Source: Suillus spraguei (Eukaryota > Basidiomycota > Agaricomycetes > Boletales > Suillaceae). From it: a stretch of 64,000 nt of DNA. The DNA lies in NCBI GenBank assembly GCA_016800925.1, contig JABCPU010000276.1:1-64000 (forward strand). The letters run 5' to 3'. Under the pieces are notes generated by a model. It did no database searches. It saw only the letters and a program-made list of their open reading frames with translations, and was not told where the DNA came from. Below are positions 46,511-56,051 of this stretch, one piece after another (position 1 is the first letter of the stretch; each line of letters starts with the position of its first letter). Both the position numbers and the translations under genes were made by a program.

Positions 46511-47879
46511 TTCCTCAGACTTTAACGGCTCATTCAAAACAACAGCGCCTGTCAACTTACATAGTACCTCTCAAATGGCCAAGCACGCACTATCTATCAC
46601 CCAAAAAAAGCGGCTCACATGTGTGGAGCGAGAGAAGCTGATTCAAGTTAGTACATGCTAATTATGTGCTGTAGCCTGTATCTTATCGGTGTTGCGTGTA
46701 CCTTTTTGGGCGACCCAAATGACGGTGGATGCACCTAGGACCAAAGTTTCGTTGTACGATAAGGTCTTGCCCGATGTTCTTGAAAATTTGATACAAGGAA
46801 GATTAACTAGTTACAAACAAGAGCGATTTACTTGTTGTGTTGTGGTAAACCTTCTTGCTCAAATGACCTGTAATCATTGGGAAAGTTCATCACTAAATGT
46901 ACACTAACTTTCAGAAGACCGGCAGAACACTAGTAAGTACTAGTGACTAGTGGCCCGTGTCCCAAAGCGTGTCCGAAGCTATTCCAGCCTGGTTCGCGGT
47001 TCCTTCTCCAATGTAACGGCCATGACTGAAAAGTTTCATTTCATGATCTTTGAGGTTTACACTGGCGTGCCATTCGTGCGGAGAGAAAACAACTTGATTT
47101 GACTTGAATGGATGTATTACGTTTGTACATGGGTGTGATTAAGTGGGAGAATTCGGGAGGAAGTTTTTAGGCGAAGGTGCCTACCGCCCCCGCCAGCCTC
47201 GAAGGGCCTTCAAGTAGCCTAAGAGAAAGAGGTGAGCTGCGAGGGCGGATCGCCTTGCTGTTAGATTTGCCCTTTCAAGGCCCCACGAAAGTTTCAGGAC
47301 ATGGTTTGGGTGTTAGCGAGGTGCTGAATCGCGCAATCGTGTGACGGAAGAAGGAAAGGAAGGTGGAGGAAAAGAAACGCTATGTGAACGGTCGCGGCAG
47401 AAGTGTGAAGAAACTACATAACTCTAACTATTTCCTCCGCTCGTACCTGAGTCGCTACGTAATAGGGAGGCGACTTCTGCACCAATCGCTCATTTTCCAT
47501 TCCAATAAATCTCACTACCAAGCGTACCGAACTCGCGTCTCGACAGTTTTTGGTCAGTCTGTGTAAGCGCGCTGGCTTACTAGAGTTCCCATAGATGATC
47601 TACATAAATACTGTCCGCGATACTGAAACACGAGCTTCCAGTATCACTGCCTTATGGCGTCACAGTGAAAGCGAACGGTAGGCTTGACTAAGTTATAGTC
47701 TGTCAAGGATCTATATCACCTTTCTTACCTCGTACGTGACAACACTTGTGCCCTGGACTGTGGATCTGTTATCTGTGAGTCCCTCGTCCAGGCGCTGGCC
47801 GCTTACTATTCCATAATTAGGGCGTAAACAAAACATAGGCTTTCATAGCCTTCAGTTGTTTGATACTACTGCGCACAGA
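46511..47879. other. Region with broken duplicate of the RhoGEF 5' end
   Basis: Segments 46943-47045 and 47478-47545 match the RhoGEF leader plus start (about 41950-42035) and early exon 1 (about 42070-42115), in the same order but separated by about 430 bp of unrelated sequence. A third segment (about 47805-47850) matches 41887-41930. A short frame at 46689-46907 has no recognised homology. No intact gene is present. Confidence 0.55.
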
Positions 47880-48749
47880 ATGGCTGACATCGCGACTCCT
47901 GAGTTTCTCAGCGAACTGCAGTCTTTGTATCCCACACCAGCAAAATATGTTGACGGTGATTGGTTCCTCGCTGCCAGTATAGCGTTCAGCTCGAGCAATT
48001 GCCCCGAAGGCATCCCATACATACTTCGTTATGCTCTCGACGATCTCGACAAAATTCCCGACACCTCGGATGGAGATCGCAGATTGCTCGTGCGGAAGAT
48101 AAACGATGGGATCTTCAAGTCTGGCTTGATCTCTGGTTATCTCAAAGTTAATGTCATGGCATCCTCATTGACGCTGGTGATCTTACAAATTGCTCGCTAT
48201 CTCTAGGTCTACAATGCCCTTGTGTTGCTATATGAAGCCACCCCCGAAGAGCTACGAGGCACTGAGCCTCTGCGGTCAGTGTGCGAGTTATCTTGATTCC
48301 TCTCTTCCTCACTTGCTGTATGATAGCGACTTTACTCGATCGAAAGAGGAAGTTGCTGCTGCTGGTCAGGCGTGTTTTGATGTAACATACGGTGATACAG
48401 CAGCAAAAGTTCAGCCCATACTTCAATCCGCTTACCCAGATCTCGGTATGTCTACATAGACATACTTCCAATCAGTTCCTGAATTTGGATACCCACAGAA
48501 CATCTTACGATAAAATTTGGGTACGGGTATGTGTGCGCCTTCATGGAAGTGACTTCAGCCAAGGAGACGTCATTCGCCATGATTGCCGCTCTGATCCCGA
48601 ATGACACACCTCGTCAGGCTGAATGGCACTTGCCTGGAGCTGTTCGCAATGGTGCAACGGTCGAGGAGGTCAGAGCTGTACGAGAGATCGCACTGAAAAT
48701 CGCGATCAAGACGGGCATCCCTTTAAAACATGAGGTTCCCAACATTTGA
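47880..48749 (+). CDS. AhpD-like / carboxymuconolactone-decarboxylase-family protein
   Basis: Four exons encode about 230 residues, all helical in character. MADIATPEFLSELQSLYP is followed by DGDWFLAASIAFSS, PEGIPYILRYALDDL, LLVRKINDGIFKSGLISG, then VYNALVLLYEATPEELRG, RSKEEVAAAGQACFDVTYGD and a last exon with EHLTIKFGYGYVC and EEVRAVREIALKIAIKTG. The helix pattern is that of fungal AhpD-like proteins. The redox CxxC of true AhpD is not present, so peroxidase-linked activity should not be assumed. The substrate is unknown. The start at 47880 is preferred over an upstream in-frame start at 47856. All splices are in frame. Its promoter overlaps the RhoGEF-like duplicated segment. Confidence 0.8.
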
Positions 48750-49022
48750 CACAGTCTACTACGTAAAGGTGTATCTTAATGCGATCAAGATGAAGTTGTA
48801 TACATCGTTGTATTCAAGCCAGTGGCAGTAGATTGTTCCCGTACGAAATTGAGCATTTATTATCAGGTATATTTTCACTATACGCGCTCAGTGAATCTCG
48901 TCTGGAAGAATGTGATTGCAACTCCTAAAGGCAGTAAAGAGTACGTCATCATTAGTCGTTCGCGATTCGCGTAGATATATGCATGAGCATATCATATTCC
49001 ATGCTTTTAACTCCTTGCCTAA

Positions 49023-49774
49023 CTAATATCCCATCCCGACAGGGAACTTCCCTGTTTCAAATTGATGAGATCCAACTTCTCGGTAAAATGCACGAGTATG
49101 TGCTCTACCTATGTCACTTTCGGTGATGATCTTGAGCGTTGTGAGTTGCGGAGAGATGCATGCATCTGCGATAGTATAATGATCTCCAACCGCGAAATCT
49201 CCACCCTCCTCCAGAAGTTCTCGAATAAATTCAATCCCCTTTAGGATATTGTCATATGGCTCGTTCCCTCGATGTGTTTAGTAGTTGCATCAGTAAAGAA
49301 ATGGACTTTGGCCCACGAAAACCATCCTTTGGCAGGAGGCCAGAGTCTGGATAGAGATCTGCCAAGATCTCAAGGATGACATTCGATTCTGTGAGTTTAG
49401 CGGACAGGGACGAAGGATCATCGGGCTCGACACTGGGTCCTCTCACAGCGGGTACCTATAATTATAATGTCACACTCGTGTACAACGGACGCAGAATTTT
49501 TTTCATACATACCTTACCGGTGGGGTTCACTTTACTGGTGAACTACTCTGGTTTATTTAGGAAATTAACTTGGTAGGCTCTGTAGGGTGTATTGGCTTCA
49601 GTAAGGGCCAGTTTAATCTGTCACTTTGCGTCAGAGACTCGTGAGATCGTGTCAACAGTCATTTCACCTTCAGGCTATAGGGTGAGAGCTGTAGAGTTCA
49701 CGGTCAGACAACTTTTCTACTTCACTCTCCATCATTCTCGCCTTGTGAAGATGCAAAGTCAGCTGTTCGGGCAT
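49023..49774 (-). pseudogene. Glutathione S-transferase pseudogene
   Basis: The relic starts MPEQLTLHLHKA and later reads LALTEANTPYRAYQVNFLNK, VNPTGK, a splice to VPAVRGPSVEPDDP, LTESNVILEILADLYPD, AKVHFFTDATTKHIEG and GGDFAVGDHYTIADACISP, the layout of a fungal GST with N-terminal thioredoxin fold and C-terminal helices. It is broken by a TGA upstream of LALTEAN, by a TAG where the family has Trp (KPEW-F), and by frame changes around 49300. Both stops look like C-to-T or G-to-A transitions. It ends GMGY-stop at 49023. No functional enzyme is expected. Confidence 0.75.
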
Positions 49775-50460
49775 GACGATTTGGGTAATAGCACTTCAAC
49801 CAATGAACGCGTAGGTTTATATCTAACACAAGCAGAACTTTAGACCCGGCATCGGTCGTGATTGCATCACTGCTTGGTGAGCTGATATTGGGTACTGCTA
49901 GAGTTATTCCTAATCAGGGAGGGTTGCTATGTGGGAATGAATGTTACTAATTAACAAACTAGTCTGAAGACAACCATAATACCCCGATATCTTGGTGAAT
50001 GAATCAGTTGCTGACTGAGATTTATCTGCTGGTCCACGCCGCACGGCATATATCAACATTGGGAATTTCATCAACAACTGAGCTCACTAAGAAAATTCCA
50101 CGTCACGGAGCGAGTATATTAGTATACTAGCGTCCCAGGAGAAGGCGGTAAAATGCCAGTGTTCGGCATCTGCCATTTGCTGACAGACGTATCATCAGAT
50201 TCATCACCTCGATGAAGGTTTCAACTCCGTCTGCATCCCTGTAAGTATACTTTAAATGGTGGAGCCTGGTCGGTTATAGCCTGACACTTACCAGTATTCA
50301 TCGAAGAATTGAGCCTTGGCCCTTCACGGCCCACCCATTTGAAGGGATGACCGTGACAGTCAAATTGATTGTTTGCAGTGGCACAAGCAATACCAAGCGT
50401 TGGTGAAGGAGCCAGCAAAAGAAAGATCTATGATGTTGGGAATGGAGAAAAAGTGCTCGC
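49775..50460. other. Intergenic region, no supported gene
   Basis: Short frames only. A 65-codon minus-strand frame at 50221-50418 is unsupported. Confidence 0.35.
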
Positions 50461-50868
50461 TGCCCACATATCCAGATTCATCTCTGGAAATTTTGTGGTA
50501 CCATGACGAGAATTATGTAACACGAGGGTTCAAGAAGGATAACAACACCTAGACTCGTGATCAGTCCCTCTATGAAGCAAACCTCGGTCTGTATTCAAGA
50601 TGCGAGGATTATGTATGATGACTTCAATCGTTCATTCCGGACTCTGGTTTCGTGGATATCACAACAAGTACGACTTTTCCACGACTATCACGGCGTGAGC
50701 GCATCAAATCTGCTAGTATCCAAGATTCTCCGAGACGGGCACATATCCATCCTTGACTTTGGGTGTACAATCCTTGATCATTCACAGCTAGGTTTCGCCG
50801 TTAATCGTGACCGAATATACTACTCTTCGAAGGAAGAGAAGGAAAAAGGACCAGTCCTCGTCAAGTAA
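50461..50868 (+). pseudogene. Fragment of a protein-kinase-like gene
   Basis: Separated stretches read SLPTYPDSSLEILWYHDENY, SLYEANLGLYSRCEDY, then VRLFHDYHGVSASNLLVS and GHISILDFGCT. HDYHGVSASNLL and ISILDFG resemble the catalytic loop and DFG region of basidiomycete kinase-like proteins, with Ser in place of the catalytic-loop Asp. Frame changes and stops separate the pieces, and the kinase N lobe is absent. A non-functional remnant is likely. Confidence is limited by its shortness. Confidence 0.4.
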
Positions 50869-51189
50869 GCTCTCACTTTCACCTCCGTTTTGATTTACAA
50901 ATTTTATACTTTCGGACGATGTGTCACTTGTAGTCCGCGTGAACACGCGAGTATTCAAAGAATCTGATGTGGTCTTTCTAGATGGTCTTTTTAATTGTCT
51001 CTGTCTGCCTCCGAACAAGTGGACTGCACGATCTTTTTCTATTGAATAGAACTGGGAGAGGAGAACCCAGGAAGTTTATAAATTACTCATTCTCGAACTA
51101 TGTGTTGCCTTTGGTATCTATCTGGTACGATTTCCTTCTTACATAAATATTTTCTATAGGTCCGTTCTGACGGTCAATCAGACTCAATC
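50869..51189. other. Intergenic region, no supported gene
   Basis: 3' flank of the kinase-like fragment and of the HET gene. No features were recognised. Confidence 0.4.
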
Positions 51190-53323
51190 TCATCCAAGTG
51201 CGACCCAACCGCACAACTCCATCCTCTGACTTATCTCTGTGGGCATCCGCAACACCGTCTCTTTATGCAGTTCATTGTCCTTGCAGTTCTCCGAACAAAG
51301 AACAAACCTCCCAAGCCCTCCCTCTCGTCCTGCGAATATGCACACCGTCGGCGCTCGCTCAGCACGGAAATAGTACACGGTCGACGAGTATGCGTCGATG
51401 AGCGTATACATATGTCCCGCATCTGGTCCACTCTTCTCTTGTTCCTCCGCATCCTCGTATTGTTTGTCTGAACCTCTCCGTCCTCCGAGTTGTTCTGGCT
51501 GCGAGAACGGTGAACCGCTTGGCGTGTAAAACATCCTTGGGAAATGTTTAATGGTTCCCCCGTATAAGTGACTCTCTACCTTGTTTCTATCGATCACTCC
51601 TTTGACCCCGATCAACCACGGTTGTGCGGCGGCTATACGCCCAGATTTAGCATATAGAAACAGGACAGGGGAAAGATGAGGAGCAGGATTCCAATGCCAA
51701 TTAGTGCAAGGCCTCCCGCTCTATCGATTTCCCACACAATCCCTAGCCCGATGATAATGACCGGCCAGGAAAAATACGGTATGAACCCGACAACCTTCCT
51801 CTGCAGTGACTGTGTAGTCGAAAATGCAACCTCTGGAAAGTCCTTCCATCTAATGGCTGCTGCCCGACAGCCATCCAAAACGAGAGCTCCGTTCTTCGTC
51901 ACACCAGCTACTTGGATCTCCGGAAGAATGTCCCAAAGATTTGCGTCGTAGATATCATTGTCAGCATACCAGCATGCCTCTGGAGTGGTGGCCGAGGGAA
52001 GCATGGACACCATGCGCTCAGTGATACGGTCGTTATCGTTGGTCATTGACAACCTTGCGAGCGCCTTTAATTCATCCTCATCGTAGGTCGGCTGAATGCG
52101 GTGCTCAAAAAAGCCCATGAGCGCATAGACTCGCTCCGCCTTGTGTGGCTTGTATGACTTGTACACCTCGTCGGTGACAGGTCCCCCACCTATCATATCC
52201 AACTTTGGTGGGGGTGGAGGGCCAGAAGATACTGGAAGATCTAGCATAGCGCGTTTCCATATAGCTTTCTTCAAAAGTGCCAAGCGCTCCAGCCTCTCAA
52301 GCGGATCCTTCCCACCGTATGCATTAACAATTGCTTGTTCATCGTCGGCGTTCGTATAGGCCAGGTTAGCCAACTCAAACAACGACAATGGCTTGACCTC
52401 TTCCCGATCCCGGAACGTATAGCAAAGCCGAGGGCTCAGGAGGGCTTCTGGAAAAGTCCATACTCGTTTGCCCCAGTTCCTCCAACACTCGTTCTCTCCA
52501 GATGCGGCTCTCCCGAGCATGATCAACGTCGTCTCCGCCCTACGGTAGACGTCTGCCATGCAGTACACATCCCGATTACGCTCTGACGAATCGCCTAAAC
52601 ACTCCAGGTCGAGCCAGTAGGCATTGAATTGCTGTCCGAGCACTGCTGCACGAACCTTGTCTACAAACTGTGCGATTTCTTCGTTATTGCCCCGAGTGTA
52701 GACGTCAAGGGCGCGGTAAGAGATGGCAATGAACTTGGTGTGGACGATGATTTCGCGATCTGCACATTCAACCCACCCATCCTGGTTTAGGCTGCGGATC
52801 ATAAGAATTCGAGGGTAACAAGCGTGTGTGCGGGTATTTATCTCATCCTCCATTATGACGCGCGATGAATGCTCCTTGCGAGAACGAGCGGCCCATAGCT
52901 GACCCTGAAAATGGCGAAGATATGGTTTGTAGTATCCAGTATTGTATGATGACTCCGTATCCTCGGAAGAGTCATCTCCGGTGTTGAGGTAAAGTTCCAC
53001 AAGAAACCAGATGACTGGCCATAATAGCTTCCCTGTAAACCAGACAAATTTCCAGATCCACTTGAAAAAATCCATCCTCGTATGGGGGAATGGGATAGCA
53101 GCCATATGGCTACTTTGCTCGCCTCATCAGTGTTGTCCTTGATGGCAACTTCAAATTTTCCAGAGGGAGTGACAGCTTGCACGATGAGCTTTCGGCAAAT
53201 TCCTGTGGTGGGACTGACGTATCTCTGCTCTTTACCGTGAGTTTTTAATTGTCCTATGTCATTGGTGCAAGTGACATCCGAGTCCTTACTACGCGTGAGT
53301 GGGAGCAAGAGCATCCTAACCAT
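51190..53323 (-). CDS. Transmembrane HET-domain protein
   Basis: HET domains occur in fungal proteins that control non-self recognition and incompatibility. The HET core is visible: FIAISYRALDVYTRG, FNAYWLDLECLGD, VYCMADVYRRAETTLIMLGRA, then WGKRVWTFPEALLS and KAERVYALMGF. Hydrophobic segments flank it: WKFVWFTGKLLWPVIWFLVEL before, and two C-terminal helices (IPYFSWPVIIIGLGIVWEI, LALIGIGILLLIFPLSCFY). A C-terminal domain follows (AAAQPWLIGVKGVI ... RAPTVCIFAGREGGLGRF). Two one-base gaps in runs break the frame: GGGGG at 53084-53088 and TTT at 51646-51648. With them, one protein from 53323 to 51190 (about 700 residues) is read. If the first is real, translation could start at 53105. Any partner and phenotype are unknown. 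Confidence 0.8.
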
Positions 53324-53709
53324 TCCTGTGGAAGTGTTGATGTAATGATGAGCGCAAAGACTACAGAATTTTTGGGCTACGAATTAGACTTACGACGAAG
53401 AGAGTGACACGAGTAGGGTTGTGTTTCTTATAGCGATGCCCCATTACCTTTATATGCACCTATACGTGCCATCAAGGGTATGACATGGGTGCAGCACAAT
53501 GTCCCAGAATCCCAAGTAAGTCCCCCCGCCACATTTGTTGTGATTGTTACTATCATAAAGTTAACTATGACATTTTCAGTTATTTACTCACCGGTTCATT
53601 GATGAGTTGGGTATCTATGGGTACCCAGTGTGTGTGGTCTAGCACCCCAATAGGAAGTGACTGATGCTTCGAATGCCCAGAACCAGACGTCCTAGTATTA
53701 CATAAATAT
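53324..53709. other. Promoter side of the HET gene
   Basis: A donor-like GTAAGT at about 53390 (minus strand) with an acceptor at 53321 suggests a further 5' exon or leader intron of the HET gene. Otherwise featureless. Confidence 0.35.
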
Positions 53710-53829
53710 TACAGCTCTTTGCATAAAGGATGGCAGTGGCCCGATATTTTCGTTCAATTAGGAAATGTTGGACTTAGTTGAAATTTAGCTTGTGTAGCCT
53801 TGTACTACCCTTATTATCATCTTCGCAAC

Positions 53830-54576
53830 ATGGGATTTCGCAAGATCAGTCGTGACGTGAAACTTGCAGCAATCTGACTCCATGAACGGAACCTTCTGAG
53901 CCTTCGCGACATCCTAGACTCCTGCGGATTTTCCAAACGCACTTGGTTTTGGATTTTGAGGCTCTGGCGCGAAACCGGTGCTCTTGTGAACCATCAACCT
54001 AGCACAGCAATGCGTGGTCGTCTGCGTGCTCTCGATTATGAAGATATTGATTGCCTGCTTCGTCTTGTAAGGCAGAATCCTGACTATTTTTTGAACAAGC
54101 TCATGCACCTCCTCGCAACAAACCAATTCATATCTGTCCATCTCACAACAATCTTCCGTGAGCTCGAACGTGCTGATGTGAGCTACAAGAAACTCAAGCG
54201 CATTGCCGAAGAACGAAACGAGACTCCGTGCTGCATTCATCGCACGCATGGCTCAGTAAGATCCATCAGAGTTGGGATTTATTGACGAGACCTCGAAAGA
54301 CGAGCGAACACCTGGTAGACACTATGGACGATCAAGGACAGGTACATGTGCAGAGAAAAAGTAGGTGTTTGTGCGTGGACGGCGGACATCCTTCTCACAC
54401 TGGATGGCATTGTTGCTGCGACTGTTATCGAAGGCTCTATGACCCAGGAGTTGTTCCTAGAGTGGCTTGAGAACATTGTTGTGAGTCTCGCCATGAATGT
54501 ACTGTCGATGTATCAAAAAAATTTTTGTCAACTCCCAAAGTGTTTGGCCTATCCTGGTCCCTCAGTGTCCTTGTAA
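53830..54576 (+). pseudogene. Broken IS630/Tc1-mariner transposase
   Basis: MGFRKISRDVKLAAI begins the helix-turn-helix part, then comes an in-frame TGA where an Arg codon is expected. LRDILDSCGFSKRTWFWI, RLWRETGALVNHQPS, LLRLVRQNPDYFL, ISVHLTTIFRELERADVSY and KKLKRIAEERNET continue the DNA-binding region. Frame changes near 54230 and 54300 lead into LLTLDGIVAATVIEGS and ELFLEWLE of the DDE catalytic core, and the end reads LVMDNAKI in another frame. Several independent lesions make it non-functional. Confidence 0.85.
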
Positions 54577-54694
54577 TGGACAATGCGAAAATAAGGTCAC
54601 TGTCATGCTCTAGCAGGCTCTTGTGTTTTTTAGAGGCAGGAATAATAGTTATAAATGGCATAATGATAATGAATTACAGGGAATGTGAAGGGAT

Positions 54695-54822
54695 GGCAGT
54701 GGCGTGAAATTTTCATTCAATTAGGAAATGTTGGACTTGAAATTTAGCTTGTTGTCCGACAAGGAGCGAAATTTCATCAAGTCCAACATTTCCTAATTGA
54801 ATGAAAATTTCACGCCACTGCC
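54695..54822. repeat. Perfect 46-bp inverted repeat with 36-bp loop
   Basis: Arms at 54695-54740 and 54777-54822 are exact reverse complements. Arm 1 starts GGCAGTGGCGTGAAATTTTC. The loop contains its own small dyad (TTGTCCGACAA). The arm sequence also matches the left subterminal region of the Tc1 element (53742-53785), so the right end carries an extra inverted copy of the terminus. Confidence 0.9.
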
Positions 54823-54857
54823 GTCCTTTATGCAAAGAGCTGTAAACTGCTCAATAA

Positions 54858-55720
54858 GGGAACGCATTTGAAAAGCTCCTTATCTTCCTCTGGCATCTGG
54901 TCAAAAGGATGGTTGATACCAATGTCGGTTCGCCGCCAGTTATGGCCAATATGCGTCTACCCCCCCAGTTGTCTTCACGAACCATCGTGAGTTCCGTATC
55001 AAGCAATATCCGTACACGGGGATCTCCTGGAAGCTGGAACGCAGTTCGGTTGTAAAACGTTCTCATGACTGGTACACTTGTGAGCGAAGGAGTCAGGCGT
55101 TAGGCGTACTTACATACCTGGGTGGAGCTGCTTCGTAAGAATACGATACCGAATCTCGCTTGGAGGCTGAATTGTAGAATCGACTTCGGCTTGTGTCTTC
55201 TTGCCTTTGTCAACTAGAGGCTGGAGCTCCGCATCCATGGTATATTCGCCGCGCAGAAAAGGGCTCACAAGATGTTCTTTAATAGGAAAACGCGTCTTGA
55301 CGAACTTTTCAACTGTCCAATCTTCCCTGTGCGTCTTGCGCTCTGTGAAAATCTAAGGGCCGATGTTGAGTGCGACCTTTATAAATCAAGTGAGGCACAC
55401 AAACAGTCTTCATGTTCATGTCGCCGTACCACCGGAGACAGATAGCTTCGACACCCTTTGTCTTCTCTAATCGACCAAGGTACAGTTCAAGGTCTTCATT
55501 GTCGAAGTAATGACTGCAACAAGCGTTGACATTATGTATACCGTGGTTTTGAAATAAAATAACTACGTACTAGCATCCTTGGGCTCGAATTTCTTCTCGG
55601 CATTGAACACTGCAAAGAGAGGTAAATCGTGAAAAGTGCTGAAACGCACTATCACTGACCAAGAACGGGTAAATATCGCAGAATAGCCAGTTTCAATGGT
55701 ACAAGGTTATCTAGATGCAC
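54858..55720 (-). pseudogene. Orphan VTC-domain (polyphosphate polymerase) fragment
   Basis: Five exons of a vacuolar transporter chaperone (Vtc2/3/4-type) core remain. They read HLDNLVPLKLAILRYLPVL, VFNAEKKFEPKDA, YFDNEDLELYLGRLEKTKG with ICLRWYGDM, FTERKTHREDWTVEKFVKT with FPIKEHLVSPFLRGEYTMD, and [20 protein letters not shown] with [13 protein letters not shown]. All splices are canonical. The N-terminal SPX domain and the C-terminal membrane part are missing, and the frame shifts once after REDNWGG before [11 protein letters not shown]. The fragment stops within about 20 bp of the Tc1 element, and no continuation is visible on the other side. Confidence 0.8.
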
Positions 55721-56051
55721 CTAGAGTCGTCTAGTCAGTGTAACAAGACTCTTGAACGTTTGCAGTGGCGATTTGTTCTTGAAGTCTGTGATAGAGATCA
55801 GGTAACGAACTTGGTGGTCGCATGCTGATGGTGTTCGTGAATGACCCTCGTAGACAGAACTCATACAAATTAATAATCATCTACTAACCCCGATCAAATT
55901 CCGAGGCAAGTTTGAATCAGATCTTCAGAAATGAGAGACTCTAATTCGGAACAACAAAATAACTTTGATACTATCACAAAAGTGGGCATAAATAAAAGCA
56001 AATTTCCCTGCTCCTTGCAGAGCACTAGACAACCATTAACTGAACCGAGCA
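55721..56051. other. Duplicated 3' flank of DUF6533 copy c
   Basis: The 120 bp next to the stop codon match the region after the stop of copy a (27649-27780), for example GGTTGTCTAGTGCTCTGC. Nothing else was recognised. Confidence 0.5.

Larger units (their letters stand above)
53712..54842 (+). mobile_element. Tc1/mariner-type transposon, degenerate
   Basis: 1,131 bp flanked by TA dinucleotides (53710-53711 and 54843-54844), the target duplication of this superfamily. Terminal inverted repeats begin CAGCTCTTTGCATAAAGGA at both ends and match at 21 of the first 22 bases. The interior holds a decayed IS630/Tc1-like transposase on the plus strand. At the right end the terminal repeat is duplicated as a large fold-back (54695-54822). 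Confidence 0.88.
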
